From Lithodes maja (lineage: Eukaryota; Arthropoda; Malacostraca; Decapoda; Lithodidae), in the NCBI GenBank assembly GCA_037953745.1, contig JBAKBP010013153.1:1-64000 (forward strand): DNA of 64,000 bases, read 5' to 3'. The notes under the pieces were generated by a model that saw only the letters and a list, made by a program, of their open reading frames with translations, did no database searches and had not been told where the DNA came from. Position 1 is the stretch's first letter. The number at the start of each line of letters is the position of its first letter. The position numbers and the translations under genes are program-made. Shown here in pieces: positions 22,200 to 32,962 of this stretch.

Positions 22200-25100
22200 T
22201 TGGGTCATTGACACAGGGCCCTCCCGGTCGTCATCATGCGACTGTGTCAAGAGCATTGCAACGTCCCAAAGCTGCTCGTCGGTGCAGCTTTTTCTTTAGC
22301 AATATAAGGGGACTTCACTCTAACATCAATTCTGTACACCAATTTCTTCAAGCAGAATCCCCTACTCTCCTTTTTTTGACAGAGACTCAAGTAACATCCA
22401 CATCTGACAAGTCTAGATTTAATTTTCCAGGTTATCAACTGCTCCAAAATTTCAGACCTAAAGGAGGTGTATGTTGCTTTGCAAAATCTGAAATTGCCCT
22501 GGAGGAGGTTACTAGTTTCAGTTGTCCCTATTTTGATTATTCTATATACAAATTAATTTCTGCTGGTAAATTTAAATACATATGTTGCATCTACCGTTCC
22601 CCAAATACTCCTCCAGAGCAAAGTCTTTGATTTGCTGTCCTCACAACTCAGTGTCCTCAACTTGAATGCTTCTTCTGAAATCACTGTGTTGGGTGATTTT
22701 AATGTCCATAATGTTGAATGGCTCACTCATTCAGCCAGGACTGATGATGGTGGTCTTGAATGTGAGCTATTTGCAGACTCATTTAATCTCACTCAACTAG
22801 ACAACCAACCCACCCGTGTACCAGATAATCCTAATCATAATTCCCACCTACTGGACTTATTTTTAACAACCAATTCAGAAAATTATGATGTTACAGTGAG
22901 GTCCCCGCTTGGATCTTCTGATCACTGTCTGATACAAGCCACCTGTCTATCACCTACCACACCTTCCCACTCTGAACCTGTTTTGGTGACTAAATGGCAT
23001 TACGATAGGGCAGACTGGGAGGGTCTTCAAGGTTTCTTTATTGATATTCCCTGGACCTCTTTCTTTTCTAATGATGCACACTCCACCTTGAGCCACATAC
23101 AAGATTTTGTAAAAATTGGAATGGAAACTTTTATTCCTCATCAAAAGTACAGTAAAAGATCTAATTCACCTAAATGGTTTGACCATAATTGTGCTAGAGT
23201 AACTGAACAAAAAGCAATAGCCTACAATGCATACACAAGATCAAAAACTCATGAAGCCTTTAATTACTTTAGAAACATCAGAAATCATGCCAAAACTGTA
23301 TTAAACCTAACTAAATCAAACTTTCTCCACAAGCAGGCAAATAAACTTCTAAATAATCCAAATGATAACAAAATATTTTGGTCTACTCTTAACTCATTTA
23401 AATCCAACTTCACTACTGCTTCATCCATTCCACCATTAAAATCTCCGACTGGCAATCTTGTAAGTGACCCACGAGGTAAAGCTAACCTTCTTGCGGATAT
23501 TTTCTCCACCAACTCAACCTTCGATGAAATAAATCAAGATGTCCCTGTACTTAATTTTAATTCGCCTGAAATTCCCTCACTTAAGATCCACACCAGACAT
23601 GTCAAAACTATTTTGCAGAATCTCTCCGTAGATAAGGCTCCTGGTCCAGATGAAATTCCTCCAATAGTACTTAAGAATTGCTCCTTGGTGCTCGCTCCTG
23701 TATTGGCAAAAAATGTCCGTCTGTGTACTCATACCTCATGCTTCCCAGTACCCTGGAAAGAAGCAAACATCCATCCAGTTCCTAAAAAAGGTGCCTCTTC
23801 AGATCCATCAAACTACAGACCAATAGCTATAACTTCCACTCTTGGTAAAGTCTTTGAAATTATATTAAATAATCACATAATTAAGCATCTTGAGAATAAT
23901 AAATTAATCAGTGATAGGCAATATGGTTTTAGACGATGTCGATCAACTGCAGACGTGCTTTGCCTTCTTACACATCAAATCAACCAAGCTACAGACCAAC
24001 ATGGTGAAACACATACAATAGCACTGGATATATCAAAGGCATTTGATAGAGTCTGGCATCAATCCTTATTGTCGAAGATGTCACACTACGGCCTTGCATC
24101 ATTAGTTCCACTAATTTCTTCTTATCTTCATAACAGAAAAATACGTGTAATGGTAGATGGCCTTTATTCTCAATTTAACTCAATAAATGCTGGTGTTCCC
24201 CAGGGATCAGTTTTGGCCCCAATTCTGTTCCTCATTCATATCAATGATCTCATATCTACCACTCATAATCCAATACATTCCTACGCAGATGACTCAACAC
24301 TCCACAGTTCCTTCACATTTACCAATTCTTTCACCCAACCCGATCTTATAAATTCAAAAATAAACTCTGCAATTTCTCTGAACCAGGACCTTTCTAGAAT
24401 TAATGGATGGGGACAAAAGAATCTAGTTTCCTTTAATGCACAGAAAACCAAATGCATTCAATTTTCTAACCGACAGAATCTCACTGACTCCCATATATTT
24501 TTTAATGATGTAAATATTCCCACTTCCCCTAGTATTGACATTCTCGGTGTAACATTAACTACTAACTTGAGCTGGACACATTATGTTAGAAGCATTGCTA
24601 AGAATGCCTCTAAAAAACTGGGACTCCTGTACAGAGTTCGAGAATTCTTCACTGACTAGCAGTTGGCCGTGATATATAAAAGTCATGTGCGTTCTCAGAT
24701 GGATTACTGTTCACCTCTGTGGGGTGGAAGTGGAGTGGTTGCATTGAGGCAGTTGGACAAAATTCAAAATAAAGCTATTAGATTAATCAATAACCCTGCA
24801 ATCACACAGGACCTTCCTACATTATCCATACGAAGAAACGTTGCATCCCTTGCATTATTCTACAGATATTTTCACAGCAATTGTTCCGAGGAACTTGCTT
24901 CAATTGTGCCGCCTCTCCACATCTTTCCCCGTAGAACTAGGGCAGCTGAGAGCGCCCATGAATTTACACTTTCTCCTCCACAATGCAGAACTTCTGCTTA
25001 TCAGAATTCATTTATCCCCAGAGCTACTACTCTTTGGAATTCACTTCCCTCGAATTGCTTTCCACAAACTTACAATCTACAAATGTTTAAATCCAGTTGT

Positions 25101-25215
25101 TACAAACATTTTATGAATGGAGGATGCCTTTAGGCACATGGACCTTTTTGTTTTATCTGTGTTTTTCCTTCCTCCATTCATTGTCTCTTTAAAAAAAAAA
25201 AAAAAAAAAAAAAAT
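22200..25215 (+). pseudogene. Jockey-type LINE (endonuclease-RT), frameshift and stop
   Basis: Endonuclease: SNIRGLHSNINSVHQFL, FLTETQV, VLGDFNVHNVEW, SSDHC. RT: NYRPIAITSTLGK, DISKAFDRVW (about 24030), GVPQGSVLAPILF and SYADDST (about 24280). C-terminal tail: VRSQMDYCSPLWGGS to LWNSLPSNCF (ends 25133). A 1-nt frameshift near 22625 breaks the endonuclease, and an in-frame TAG (24657-24659) precedes CAG TTG. A run of 23 A (25192-25214) is the poly(A) tail. The catalytic YADD is intact. Little decay otherwise suggests a fairly recent insertion into the RTE-A copy. The clade (Jockey/CR1 assemblage) is tentative; no ORF1 is visible and the 5' boundary is approximate. Confidence 0.8.
25192..25214 (+). 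repeat. poly(A) tail of Jockey-type LINE
   Basis: Twenty-three consecutive A residues about 60 bp after the LINE stop codon. Confidence 0.9.
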
Positions 25216-25290
25216 TGAACTCACCTAGCTAGGTTGAAGATCCCATTGGGATTGTCGTGTTACACACTTGTTCGAGGACCAGGTCCTTAA

Positions 25291-25602
25291 CCCCTACTGT
25301 ACCGTAGGACACGGTTATAAAAGTCCCCTGCAGTCCCAAGCACTGTGGCCAAAATGGCAAGAGAGAACGACTTTCCACCTCAAGAGATGAGAGAAGACTG
25401 GCTCCCCCAGCCTTCAGTGGGTCTTATATAAGCTGAGAATTGTTGCCATATCGAGAACAGTGCTCAAACGGTCGTGGTACCAGGTACAGGCTTGTACAGG
25501 CAGTGTCAAGGAAAGTACATTACTGACGGCGATTCGCCGTCTCTGGGACTGGGGAGTGACTTCTCTACTGACGGCGATTCGCCGTCGCTGGTAGAGCAAG
25601 GG
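25291..25602. mobile_element. TTAA MITE with twin palindromes
   Basis: A 312-bp element between TTAA at 25287-25290 and 25603-25606, with left end CCCCTACTGTACC and right end (reverse-complemented) CCCTTGCTCTACC. The right part carries two identical copies of the 17-bp palindrome gacggcgattcgccgtc (25525-25541 and 25570-25586). Excision joins RTE-A codons as AKKGIKDLVLEQVCN. Confidence 0.85.
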
Positions 25603-25754
25603 TTAATGCCTTTTTTAGCATTGTTAGTAATTCTTCTAGCAGTTCGTTTAGCTGCCTGGTATTCCTCCTTACTGCCTCTATTCTTCCATGCTTTGAAGCA
25701 TCTCCTTTTCTCTTTCACAGCATGTTCTACCTCATCGTTCCACCACCAGGAGGA

Positions 25755-26059
25755 ATGTATCGAGAGTATCAGTGATGAGATGCGTACTAGCAGGATTGGA
25801 TGGTTTAGACATGTAGAGAGGATGGATGAACAAAACTGGGTGAAAAGATACAATTCCATGAATGTGGAAGGAGCTGCACCAAGGGGCGGACCAAAAAAAG
25901 ACTAGGATCGGACTTTGCAGTCTGATCTTAAATCAAAGAATCTGACAAGTGAGGCATCTCTTAACAGGGCTGCCTGGAGCGCCGCCATTAAGACGTGAAA
26001 CCGGAACCGTACTCTGTGTGGAGCACTCGGTCTTTAAATTTGTGTATGTATGTATGTAT
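25755..26059 (+). pseudogene. RTE-A LINE 3' end, + strand
   Basis: Encodes ESISDEMRTSRIGWFRHVER and EGAAPRGGPKKD, the conserved C-terminal end of RTE-A, followed by a 3' UTR and a (GTAT)n tail at 26044-26060. It abuts the 5'-most part of the minus-strand RTE-A copy, giving an inverted junction near 25752. Confidence 0.8.
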
Positions 26060-26484
26060 GCCCGTAGCCTAGTGGTAGAGCTCTCGTCTCACACACGAGG
26101 GGTCGGGGGTTCAATCCCCGGCCGGGCGGAGACAAATTGGGCTAGTCTCCTTTCATGTGTTAGCCTCAGTTCACCTAGCTGTAAATAGGTACCTGGAATA
26201 AGTGGACGACGTTGTGACGTCCCATTTGGGGTTGGCAAAAATGGTACAAGGCGAGATGGGTATCATATGGTTCACCTAAGCCTTCGGGCGAGATGGTACC
26301 GTCTTATAGTGAGAATGGTACCATACAGATCCACCCTAAGCCTTCGTTTCCGATGTCGCCAATTGGCTAAAAATACAGACTACACACACATCCACAGCCA
26401 TTCCAACGATACATATAACACCTACACATATAGGAGGCGGGAAATAACGAGCATGCTCACTCCCGCAATACAACTAGAGTAAGT
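26060..26484 (+). mobile_element. tRNA-Val-like SINE, copy 2
   Basis: Nearly identical in its first ~330 bp to the copy at 16385, with the same A-box (TAGCCTAGTGG) and B-box (GGTTCAATCCC). It starts immediately after the (GTAT)n tail of the RTE-A fragment and is followed by a CA repeat. Confidence 0.85.
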
Positions 26485-26507
26485 ACACACACACACACAC
26501 ACACACA
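26485..26507 (+). repeat. (AC)n microsatellite
   Basis: About eleven AC dinucleotides between the SINE and the LINE family-C fragment. Confidence 0.9.
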
Positions 26508-26508
26508 A

Positions 26509-27763
26509 ATCCTTGGTGTAACATACGATACATCAATGTTATTTAAACAACATATTGCAAGCATAAAAAACAAACTGACACCAAGACTAAATGCCCTCCA
26601 ATTAAGAGACTACCACCAGAGTATACAAACCATATAATTATACAATCAGTGATGGAATATGCTAGCCCTGCTTGGGCCTCTAACCTCTCTGAAACACATC
26701 GCAACACCCTACAGACCATACGGAATAAAGCCTTCAAAGTAATCACTGGCTGTATAGCTACCACACCTATCTATCTATCTATCTATATGCTCAGGCCCAA
26801 TCCCCATTTTGGGGGTAGCCGACTCAAGACAGAGCAAGAACAGGGAAAACACAAAAACATCATAAAACAAAAAATAAACAGATAAAAAACACAAACTCTC
26901 ACACATCCAGGTCACCCAGGAGAAGACCCAGAGACCAGGGTTACCAAGGTCGCTCCAGCACTCCCCCGGCCCCTGACCACCCGGAGAGGTTCCGATCTCG
27001 GCAGGCAGACATGCAGCGGAGCCAAAGCCACAAGCCCTCCCACCACACTTCCAGGCACACCCTTCATATTAATCGTCTCCCCGGGCCAGGCGCCTGATGG
27101 ACTATTATCTAGTCCAACTTGCGCCCGACCCCTTACTCCAAGTCCTACCACACCTACACCAAGAAACCAAAGTCCTCAAAATCCAGGATCATTTGATATG
27201 ATAAGCACAAAATTTCTTGCCACAAACCAACACCACCCACTACACTACATGGGAGAACATTCACACACACCAAGAAACAAAAACACCTAGCACTCGCTAT
27301 CATACACAAATACTGTACTGTCTTCACTCCACCCTTGCCCACCCCACCCCAGCCTCCAGAAGCATATCCATACTCAAATCACCCACCGATTCCATCCAGT
27401 CACTCAAAGACAACACTGCTACATGCACGGCCCCCTGAAGTCCATCCCTCAGAATCCCTCCTTTCCTGTGAGGACAGAGTCCACCTGGCTAGGCTGCCAT
27501 GTGGGCACCATCCAGCCTTTCTGAATTATCAGAAGAGGCTGGATGACTCCGTCCAGGACACCTGTCCAGGTTGTAACACAACACCGCACACGATTAAACA
27601 TATTATGGAAGACTGCATAACACACAACTACTTACGATAACAACACAACACACACTCCTTGAGAACTTTTTGGTAAATCCCGGTCTCGGCTGTGGCCTTC
27701 CTTAGGAGCTCGGGGCTGTTTGGCCAGGCAGCCTAGGAAACGACTACTACTACTACTACTACA
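26509..27763 (+). pseudogene. LINE family C, 3' part, + strand, interrupted
   Basis: Thumb region: SVMEYASPAWASNLSETHR and IRNKAFKVITGCIATT (26649-26770). After a 376-bp insertion it resumes with LHQETKVLKIQ (about 27150). The C-terminal zinc-finger-like part is RLPCGHHPAFLNYQKRLDDS and CPGCN..PHTIKHIMEDC (27480-27640). The 3' UTR contains the family-C block at 27700 and ends in a (CTA)n run (27743-27763). It has frameshifts and is 5' truncated. C-x2-C-x5-H-x3-H-x4-C spacing is visible and may bind zinc. Confidence 0.78.
26769..27144 (-). mobile_element. 5'-truncated RTE-B insertion with 11-bp TSD
   Basis: A 376-bp block beginning (+ strand) with tct/atct repeats and atgctcaggcccaatcccc. It is flanked by ctaccacacct on both sides (26758-26768 and 27145-27155). 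It matches the 3' ends at 32577 and 58658, so it is a minus-strand LINE 3' fragment with an (AGAT)n tail. Confidence 0.85.
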
Positions 27764-28129
27764 AGGCGCTTGCGCACCCGTATCCCCGGTTAGCAGGACT
27801 GGTGGGAATACTTGATAGCCGGTGTCTGAGAGTCGAGGACCTTGGGGGAAGGTTGGGAAACCTTCTCTAAATACACACAGCACTTTACTGGGATACATTG
27901 AAGGCTACAATAACTTACACAAGGTTATATCAATAGACTCAATAGAGGATCTGACTGGGAGCCACTTTCACAGAAATGTTGCGAGTCCAAGACACTCGAG
28001 GTCACCTCTTCAAAAATACTGGCCGCTCAGATGATAGATGGGTTGATCACTGAATCTGACAGACCAACTAAACTGCCATCTATAATCATCTTTACCCGAG
28101 ATCTTAACCTAATGTTCTTTACCTAACAG
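27764..28129 (+). other. intron end, no element recognised
   Basis: Unique-looking sequence ending in ctttacctaacag, a good 3' splice site for the exon at 28130. Confidence 0.5.
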
Positions 28130-28330
28130 ATCACCTTCGTGGACTTCATCATCTATGAGCTCTTGGACGAACACCTACAGTTGGCCCCGGACTGCCTCAA
28201 GGACACCTCCAACCTCGCCAACTTTGTAAAGCATTTCGAGGAACTTCCCAAGATCAAGAAATACATGGCATCCGACAGATTCATGAAGAAGCCACTCAAT
28301 AACAAGATGGCCAAGTTTGGAGCGGAATAA
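28130..28330 (+). CDS. GSTM: mu-class glutathione S-transferase, last coding exon (about residues 152 to C-terminus)
   Basis: Encodes 66 residues plus TAA: ITFVDFIIYELLDEH to KMAKFGAE. ITFVDF is the N-capping box/hydrophobic staple region conserved in GST C-terminal domains and needed for folding. HFEELPKIKKYMAS matches the final helices of mu-class enzymes. The acceptor is tttacctaacag with phase 0. With the other two exons this gives 158 residues of an expected ~217. The frame is open with no deviation from family length, so the gene looks functional. A possible ATTAAA polyadenylation signal lies at 28398-28403. Confidence 0.93.
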   Translation: MTFVDFIIYELLDEHLQLAPDCLKDTSNLANFVKHFEELPKIKKYMASDRFMKKPLNNKMAKFGAE

Positions 28331-29185
28331 ACTATGGAGGAGAATACAAAATAGGAAAGCTTGGAGCCAGTATGTTCAAAAGTTACGAGGGAGCAGAATT
28401 AAATACAGTATGATGGTTGAGTGATCGGAGAGGTAGTGGCCGTGATATGACATTAGTGAAGGAATAATATACAGTAGCATACAGTACAGTAAAAATATTT
28501 AGGAGTGAAGTTTTATCTAAAATGAAGTTTGTACTATACTGGAGATGAATTAGGAGATGGTTAGGTTTTGAGCAAGGTACCGTAATAGTGGAGAGAAGGC
28601 AGTGAGGTGGGAGACACTTTAAGGTGATCAAAAGCAGAAGGGAGCTGATATAGTGAGGGTAAAATTAAAGGAACAAGAATAGTGTTCGCAAGAAAAAAAA
28701 TGGACGCATAGAGGCAACTGAAGAGTTATGGGGCAAGTAGAAAGAGTACAGTGAGCATATGAGATACGAAGATTAGAATATATATTAATGGTCTCCCTAA
28801 GGATAATCTAATTGAATTATTATATTTGATTAATTTCACTCTCAACACCAAGAATCTCCCAATGAAATTAATTAAAGCATGTGATATAAGGATGTTATTC
28901 CTATTGCTATTAACCATACCAGTTAAGAATTCTTTCTTGGGAAAGATTTATTATAGAGTAAGCTAGCCAATTTGTAGGCATGGGATATTGAACAAAAAAA
29001 TAATAACTTGAGAAAATGGTATGGTAGTTTGATGTGAAATTTTTAGTCCATCAATTTTTATAACCAACAAAATGTATGCTACTGTAGTTAGATATAAATT
29101 TTGTGTTGATTAATTTAATTGTCTAAATAATAATGGATGGTAGAGTAAGTAGAAATATAAATTTGAGCTTCAATTTAATTCTAAC
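28331..29185 (+). other. 3' UTR / downstream flank of GST
   Basis: AT-rich sequence with no second gene or element that I recognise. ATTAAA at 28398 could serve as poly(A) signal, but the transcript end cannot be fixed from sequence alone. Confidence 0.4.
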
Positions 29186-29187
29186 TA

Positions 29188-29955
29188 CAGTCAGCCCCCC
29201 CAATACGCGATTCCACAATTCGCGAAAACCCTAATACACGAGTGACCCCTCGAAAATAACATTAATTAATTAAACATTAATTACGCGAGGTGGTACCACA
29301 ATACACGAATCGAGAGCTAAGAAGGGGCCAAATCCGCTATTCCCGCTTGATACGCGAGCACGTCTACGTTTCGCGAGGCCCAGGAGTAGCTCTGAAAAAA
29401 GAAGACGGGCATACGCCTGCCTTCCCTCCCGCTTACCCTCCCTCCCTCCCTCCCACAGTCCCGCTCAAGCGCTCATAGCCGTGCGGAGTGACCAAACGTT
29501 TGAAGTGCCTGCCACTTTTTTCGCCATGCCACGCCAATATAAGAAGATTAACACACAAAATGAAGGTGGAAGTGTTGGATCGCAAGAAAAAAGGAGAAGG
29601 AAACTGTGCAATAGGCTTGTCAGAGTAAACTGTTCGTACGATTTGGTCAGGGAGGGAGAAGTTGGAGAAAATCGTGAAGTCCTACGGTCCTAGTCCTAGT
29701 CCTAGCCTATCTACTACTAATTTTAAGGTAAGGTTTCATATTTTTATTCATTGTTCTTATTATATATAAGATATAGACTGTACTGTAGAGCCAAAAATGT
29801 CGAAAATAAGGCCAAAATTTTTGAAAATAGGCCATAATTGAGAGATGTCACCCATATCTAATTATTCCTATTTAAAGTTAGGTCCACAATACGCGGATTC
29901 CCAATACGCGATGCCTCCTGTCGCCCCTATTCTCGCGTATTGGGGGGGCTGACTG
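29188..29955 (+). mobile_element. 768-bp pogo/Tigger-type transposon with perfect 23-bp TIRs
   Basis: TA at 29186-29187 and 29956-29957. Both ends start CAGTCAGCCCCCCCAATACG and the match extends to 23 bp without mismatch. Motifs of the form aatacgcg/aattcgcg repeat inside. A short ORF (29526-29693) starting MPRQYKKI looks like the beginning of a pogo/Tigger-type transposase, but it breaks off after ~55 residues. It is therefore a non-autonomous deletion derivative. Confidence 0.85.
29526..29693 (+). pseudogene. transposase N-terminal remnant in pogo/Tigger-type element
   Basis: A 55-residue ORF, MPRQYKKI...KRRRKLCNRLVR..., basic and without catalytic residues. Its position inside 23-bp TIRs and its basic start fit the N-terminal DNA-binding end of a Tigger-like transposase. 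The similarity is short and the identity is tentative. Confidence 0.35.
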
Positions 29956-30224
29956 TACTGTAGTTTTGTTTTGTATCGCATGCACATTGGCTAGTCTTCC
30001 ATATTTACTGTATTGTTATTAGGAATGGAATCTGAAAGAATGCTTTTTGTATCATGGTTTTTATTCAGACTAAATTTTCAAGGCTTGTAGTTTTGTTTTA
30101 AGGAATTTGAATGGATTTGGGTTCTTAGTACCATATTTTATGGTTTTTATTTAATTTTCATAGTGTAGGCCTTTAGAAGCTTTTGAAGGCATGGAATCTG
30201 AATGGTTTCGGGTTCTACATACCT

Positions 30225-31645
30225 TAAGAACATAAGAACATAAGAAAATGGGAATCTGCAGAAAGCCGATTGGCCCAAGCAAGGCAGATCCCTGTCCCAC
30301 ACAACCCCAATTACAAAGCCCAATTATAGGCTCAACACTCTAATACCCTGAGGATCATCTTACCAAAACGGTTAGAGATTAACGCAGGATTACGGGGGTC
30401 CGCAGAGCGCTGATTGGCCCAACCCTGCTGATCCCCCTTCACACCCAACCCTTCTCGTCCATATGCTTATCCAATTTTATCTTAAAGCTCCCTATCGTTT
30501 TTAATCCCACTATAGCACCTGGTAGTCCATTCCACCCATCTACAACTCTGTTACCAAACCAATATTTGCCTATATCTTTTCTGAAACGAAATTTATCTAA
30601 TTTGAAACCATTGGTACGAGTTCTTTCGCTATCACTGAGCTTTAGTACATTTGTCATGTTCCCTTTGTTAATCCCACTAACCCACTTGAACACCTCTATC
30701 ATATCCCCTCTAACTCTGCGTCTCTCTAACGAATGTAAGCCTAATTTCTTCAACCTTTCTTTATACGGAAGATTTCTAATATTATGGATCATTTTTGTCA
30801 TTCTACGTTGTACTCTCTCCAATGAATCTATGTCCATTCTGTAATAAGGACACCAAAATTGAACAGCATAATCCATATGGGGTCTCACTAATGACAAGTA
30901 AAGTTTTAAGATAACATCAGCAGTTCTGTTACTCACACTCCTAGAGATGAACCCGAGAATCCTGTTTGCCTTGTTTCGAACGCTTATACACTGTTGTCTA
31001 GGCTTCAAATCATTGCTAACAAACACACCTAGATCTTTCTCACAATTCGAGTTTTCTAATTCCACATTAGCTAGTTTATATTTAACATTTGTGCATCTTC
31101 CCTATCTTTAATACCTTGCATTTGTCAATGTTAAACTTCATCTGCCAATTTGCTGACCATTCGTGTAAGGTATCTAGATCCCTTTGGAGGCACTCTATAT
31201 CTCTATCTGAATCAATTGTTCTCCCCATTTTGGTATCGTCTGCAAATTTACTTATCCTACTAGTTATACCTAAATCTAGGTCATTTATGTATATAACAAA
31301 CAACAGAGGACCTAATACAGATCCCTGGGGGACACCACTTTTGACTGCTCCCCATTCTGACTTCGTACCATTTATGCTGACTCTCTGCTTCCTACCAATT
31401 AGCCATGACCTAATCCATCCCAACAACGCCCCACCTATTCCATGCGCCTCAACCTTTCTCATCAATCTCTCATGGGGGACTCTGTCGAAAGCTTTACTGA
31501 AATCTAAATATATTATATCATATGACTTGTCATTATCTACTGCTTCATATACCTCTGAGAAAAAACTAAGCAAATTAGTAAGGCAAGAACGTCCCTGAGT
31601 GAATCCATGCTGGGAACACTTGTTATTGTTTTTTTTTCTGATCAT
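30225..31645 (-). pseudogene. 5'-truncated CR1 LINE (RT palm to tail)
   Basis: Minus strand. From 31645: QHGFTQGRSCLTNLLSF, YLDFSKAFDRVPH, GVPQGSVLGPLLF and KFADDTKM. After a 1-nt frameshift near 31080: VELENSNCEKDLGVFVSNDL, HMDYAVQFWCPYY to FKIKLDKHM (ends 30439). The 3' UTR ends in repeats of aagaacat (about 30230-30255 on the + strand). Catalytic FADD is present but the fingers and endonuclease are missing. It is distinct from, though related to, the full-length CR1-like element at the window start. Confidence 0.85.
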
Positions 31646-32571
31646 ATTGAAAAGTTGCTAGATTTTTGTTCTTGCTTGGATTGTATCCACAACAATTTAT
31701 TATTACTAAGTCTGGCTGTGAAGTACAGTGATAATATTTATCTTCCAGAATATTTGACAATAGTATTTTCTTATAAATCTGATTTATGACATGGTGTGTT
31801 GTTAAAATATCTTGTTAAATTTGTTATTAAATATTTAAAGCTTTTGCACAGTGCAGTACACACTGAGACCCAAATTGTGGCCTTGAATATTTGAAGCTAT
31901 CTCGAACTGAATCTAATCTTTTTAATCCTTTATGTAGTATATGAGGAGGGTTCATTGAAACAGTTCAAGGAGTCCGAAAGAGCCATGACTAGTGTCCTAG
32001 AGTGTACTATTGCTGCTGAAGTAATATACTAATACCTTATGAACCTTTACTATAAGAAGCCTTCGTAAACTTATGTAATCCTTTCATTATACTAGGACAC
32101 TATTTTTTTTATTTTTTTATGGCTACTATTAGACAATTTAATTAAGTTTGAAAGTGTCTGTGGCAGTCAAAGGGATAATTTAGATAGATTTTATCCCTCT
32201 GATTACTAAATGTCCTTCCTAAGCTGTCTTAAATAGTCTAGTCACTAGTGTTAGCAATAATACAATTAAAAGTATTTCATATTACTAAAAATGTAAATTA
32301 TTCTGATCGTTTTGAATCTTTCACTTGTACGCTGCTCTTTAAAACTAAATTTTTGTTTTATATGCTAGCCAGAATACATCATGCTCGGCAATCAAAGATC
32401 TATGTAGTGAAAGGTTGAGTAATTTTTAATGAACCAACTGGAGAATAAAATAGCCTTAATATTTCTTACGCTGCAACACAAGTTACCAATAAAGTTTTTG
32501 TACTGTATTGTCAGTTTTACTTTTTCTACAGTCCTGTTTACTAATTACACTATTTTTATATACATCTACTT
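31646..32571. other. no feature recognised
   Basis: AT-rich non-coding sequence between the CR1 fragment and an RTE-B insertion. I saw no exon or repeat family. Confidence 0.4.
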
Positions 32572-32916
32572 ATCTATATACTCAGGCCCAATCCCCACTT
32601 TTACTTTTTTTTTTGGGGGGGGGGGGGGGCTCAAGATGGAGCCAGAATAGGGACAACACAACAGATAACTATGAACACAGAAAAACAAAATGCAAATTCA
32701 CACACATCTAGATCATCCAGGAGAAGACCTAGAGACCAGGGTCGCCAAGGTCCCTCCAGCATTCCCCTGGCCCCCGACCACCCGGAAAGGTTCCGATCTC
32801 GGCCAGACATGCAGCGAAGCCCTAACACCACACTTCCAGGCGCACCCTTCATATAAACCGTCTCTCCGGGCCAGGCGCCTGATGGACTATTATCTAGTCC
32901 AACTTGCGCCCAACCC
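32572..32916 (-). mobile_element. RTE-B LINE 3' fragment, part 1 (split by I-type LINE)
   Basis: The + strand sequence atatactcaggcccaatcccc to actattatctagtccaac matches the RTE-B 3' UTR of 58658-59170 and 26769-27144. It includes a T9G14 run (32608-32630). Its continuation lies beyond the I-type LINE at 40119-40255. Confidence 0.75.
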
Positions 32917-32928
32917 TATCCCCAAAAT
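32917..32928. repeat. left 12-bp TSD of I-type LINE
   Basis: tatccccaaaat, repeated exactly at 40107-40118. Confidence 0.88.
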
Positions 32929-32943
32929 CCCCGCCGTTGGGGG

Positions 32944-32962
32944 GCCACCTTGTCGTGGTGGC
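32944..32962 (+). promoter_or_regulatory. GC-rich hairpin at the 5' terminus of the I-type LINE
   Basis: GCCACC (32944-32949) pairs with GGTGGC (32957-32962) around a 7-nt loop, 16 bp inside the element end. Such LINEs carry internal promoters and some carry 5' self-cleaving ribozymes. The hairpin alone does not show either. Confidence 0.3.

Larger units (their letters stand above)
18524..25750 (-). pseudogene. RTE-A LINE, minus-strand copy with four insertions
   Basis: Read on the minus strand: linker SWWWNDEVEHAVKEKRRCFK (about 25745), AKKGIKDLVLEQVCN, then after an inserted Jockey LINE SRDIIDEQCVRNDNG and HYERLLNVEFEWNKEQLS (22206-22054). Next come GPPPLI, DIVAEMIKAS (20744-20569), ENIPEDW and the RT palm (LENAFDRV, GVHQGSVLS, LLYADDLVLIAD near 19905-19480). 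The C-terminal region SRLGWYGHVERMD and a short tail end near 18524. Insertions: P1 MITE 20053-20564, TA element 20745-22051, Jockey LINE ~22200-25215 and TTAA MITE 25291-25602. For the P1 MITE, TA element and TTAA MITE, excision with one TSD copy restores the frame. The element is RTE-type (endonuclease of the CFDP2/BovB kind in the sister copy at 43403). Confidence 0.8.
13184..28129 (+). other. GST intron, 14.9 kb, transposon-filled
   Basis: The intron runs to the acceptor tttacctaacag before 28130. It holds a 1.36-kb TTAA element, LINE E with a SINE inserted, RTE-A copies on both strands, a Jockey-type LINE, several MITEs and a + strand family-C LINE. The first 1.5 kb (to 14698) have no element I could name. 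That stretch has imperfect repeats of tagctct/aaatcaggtaag near 14010-14110 and an AT-rich palindromic stretch at 14111-14153. Confidence 0.8.
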
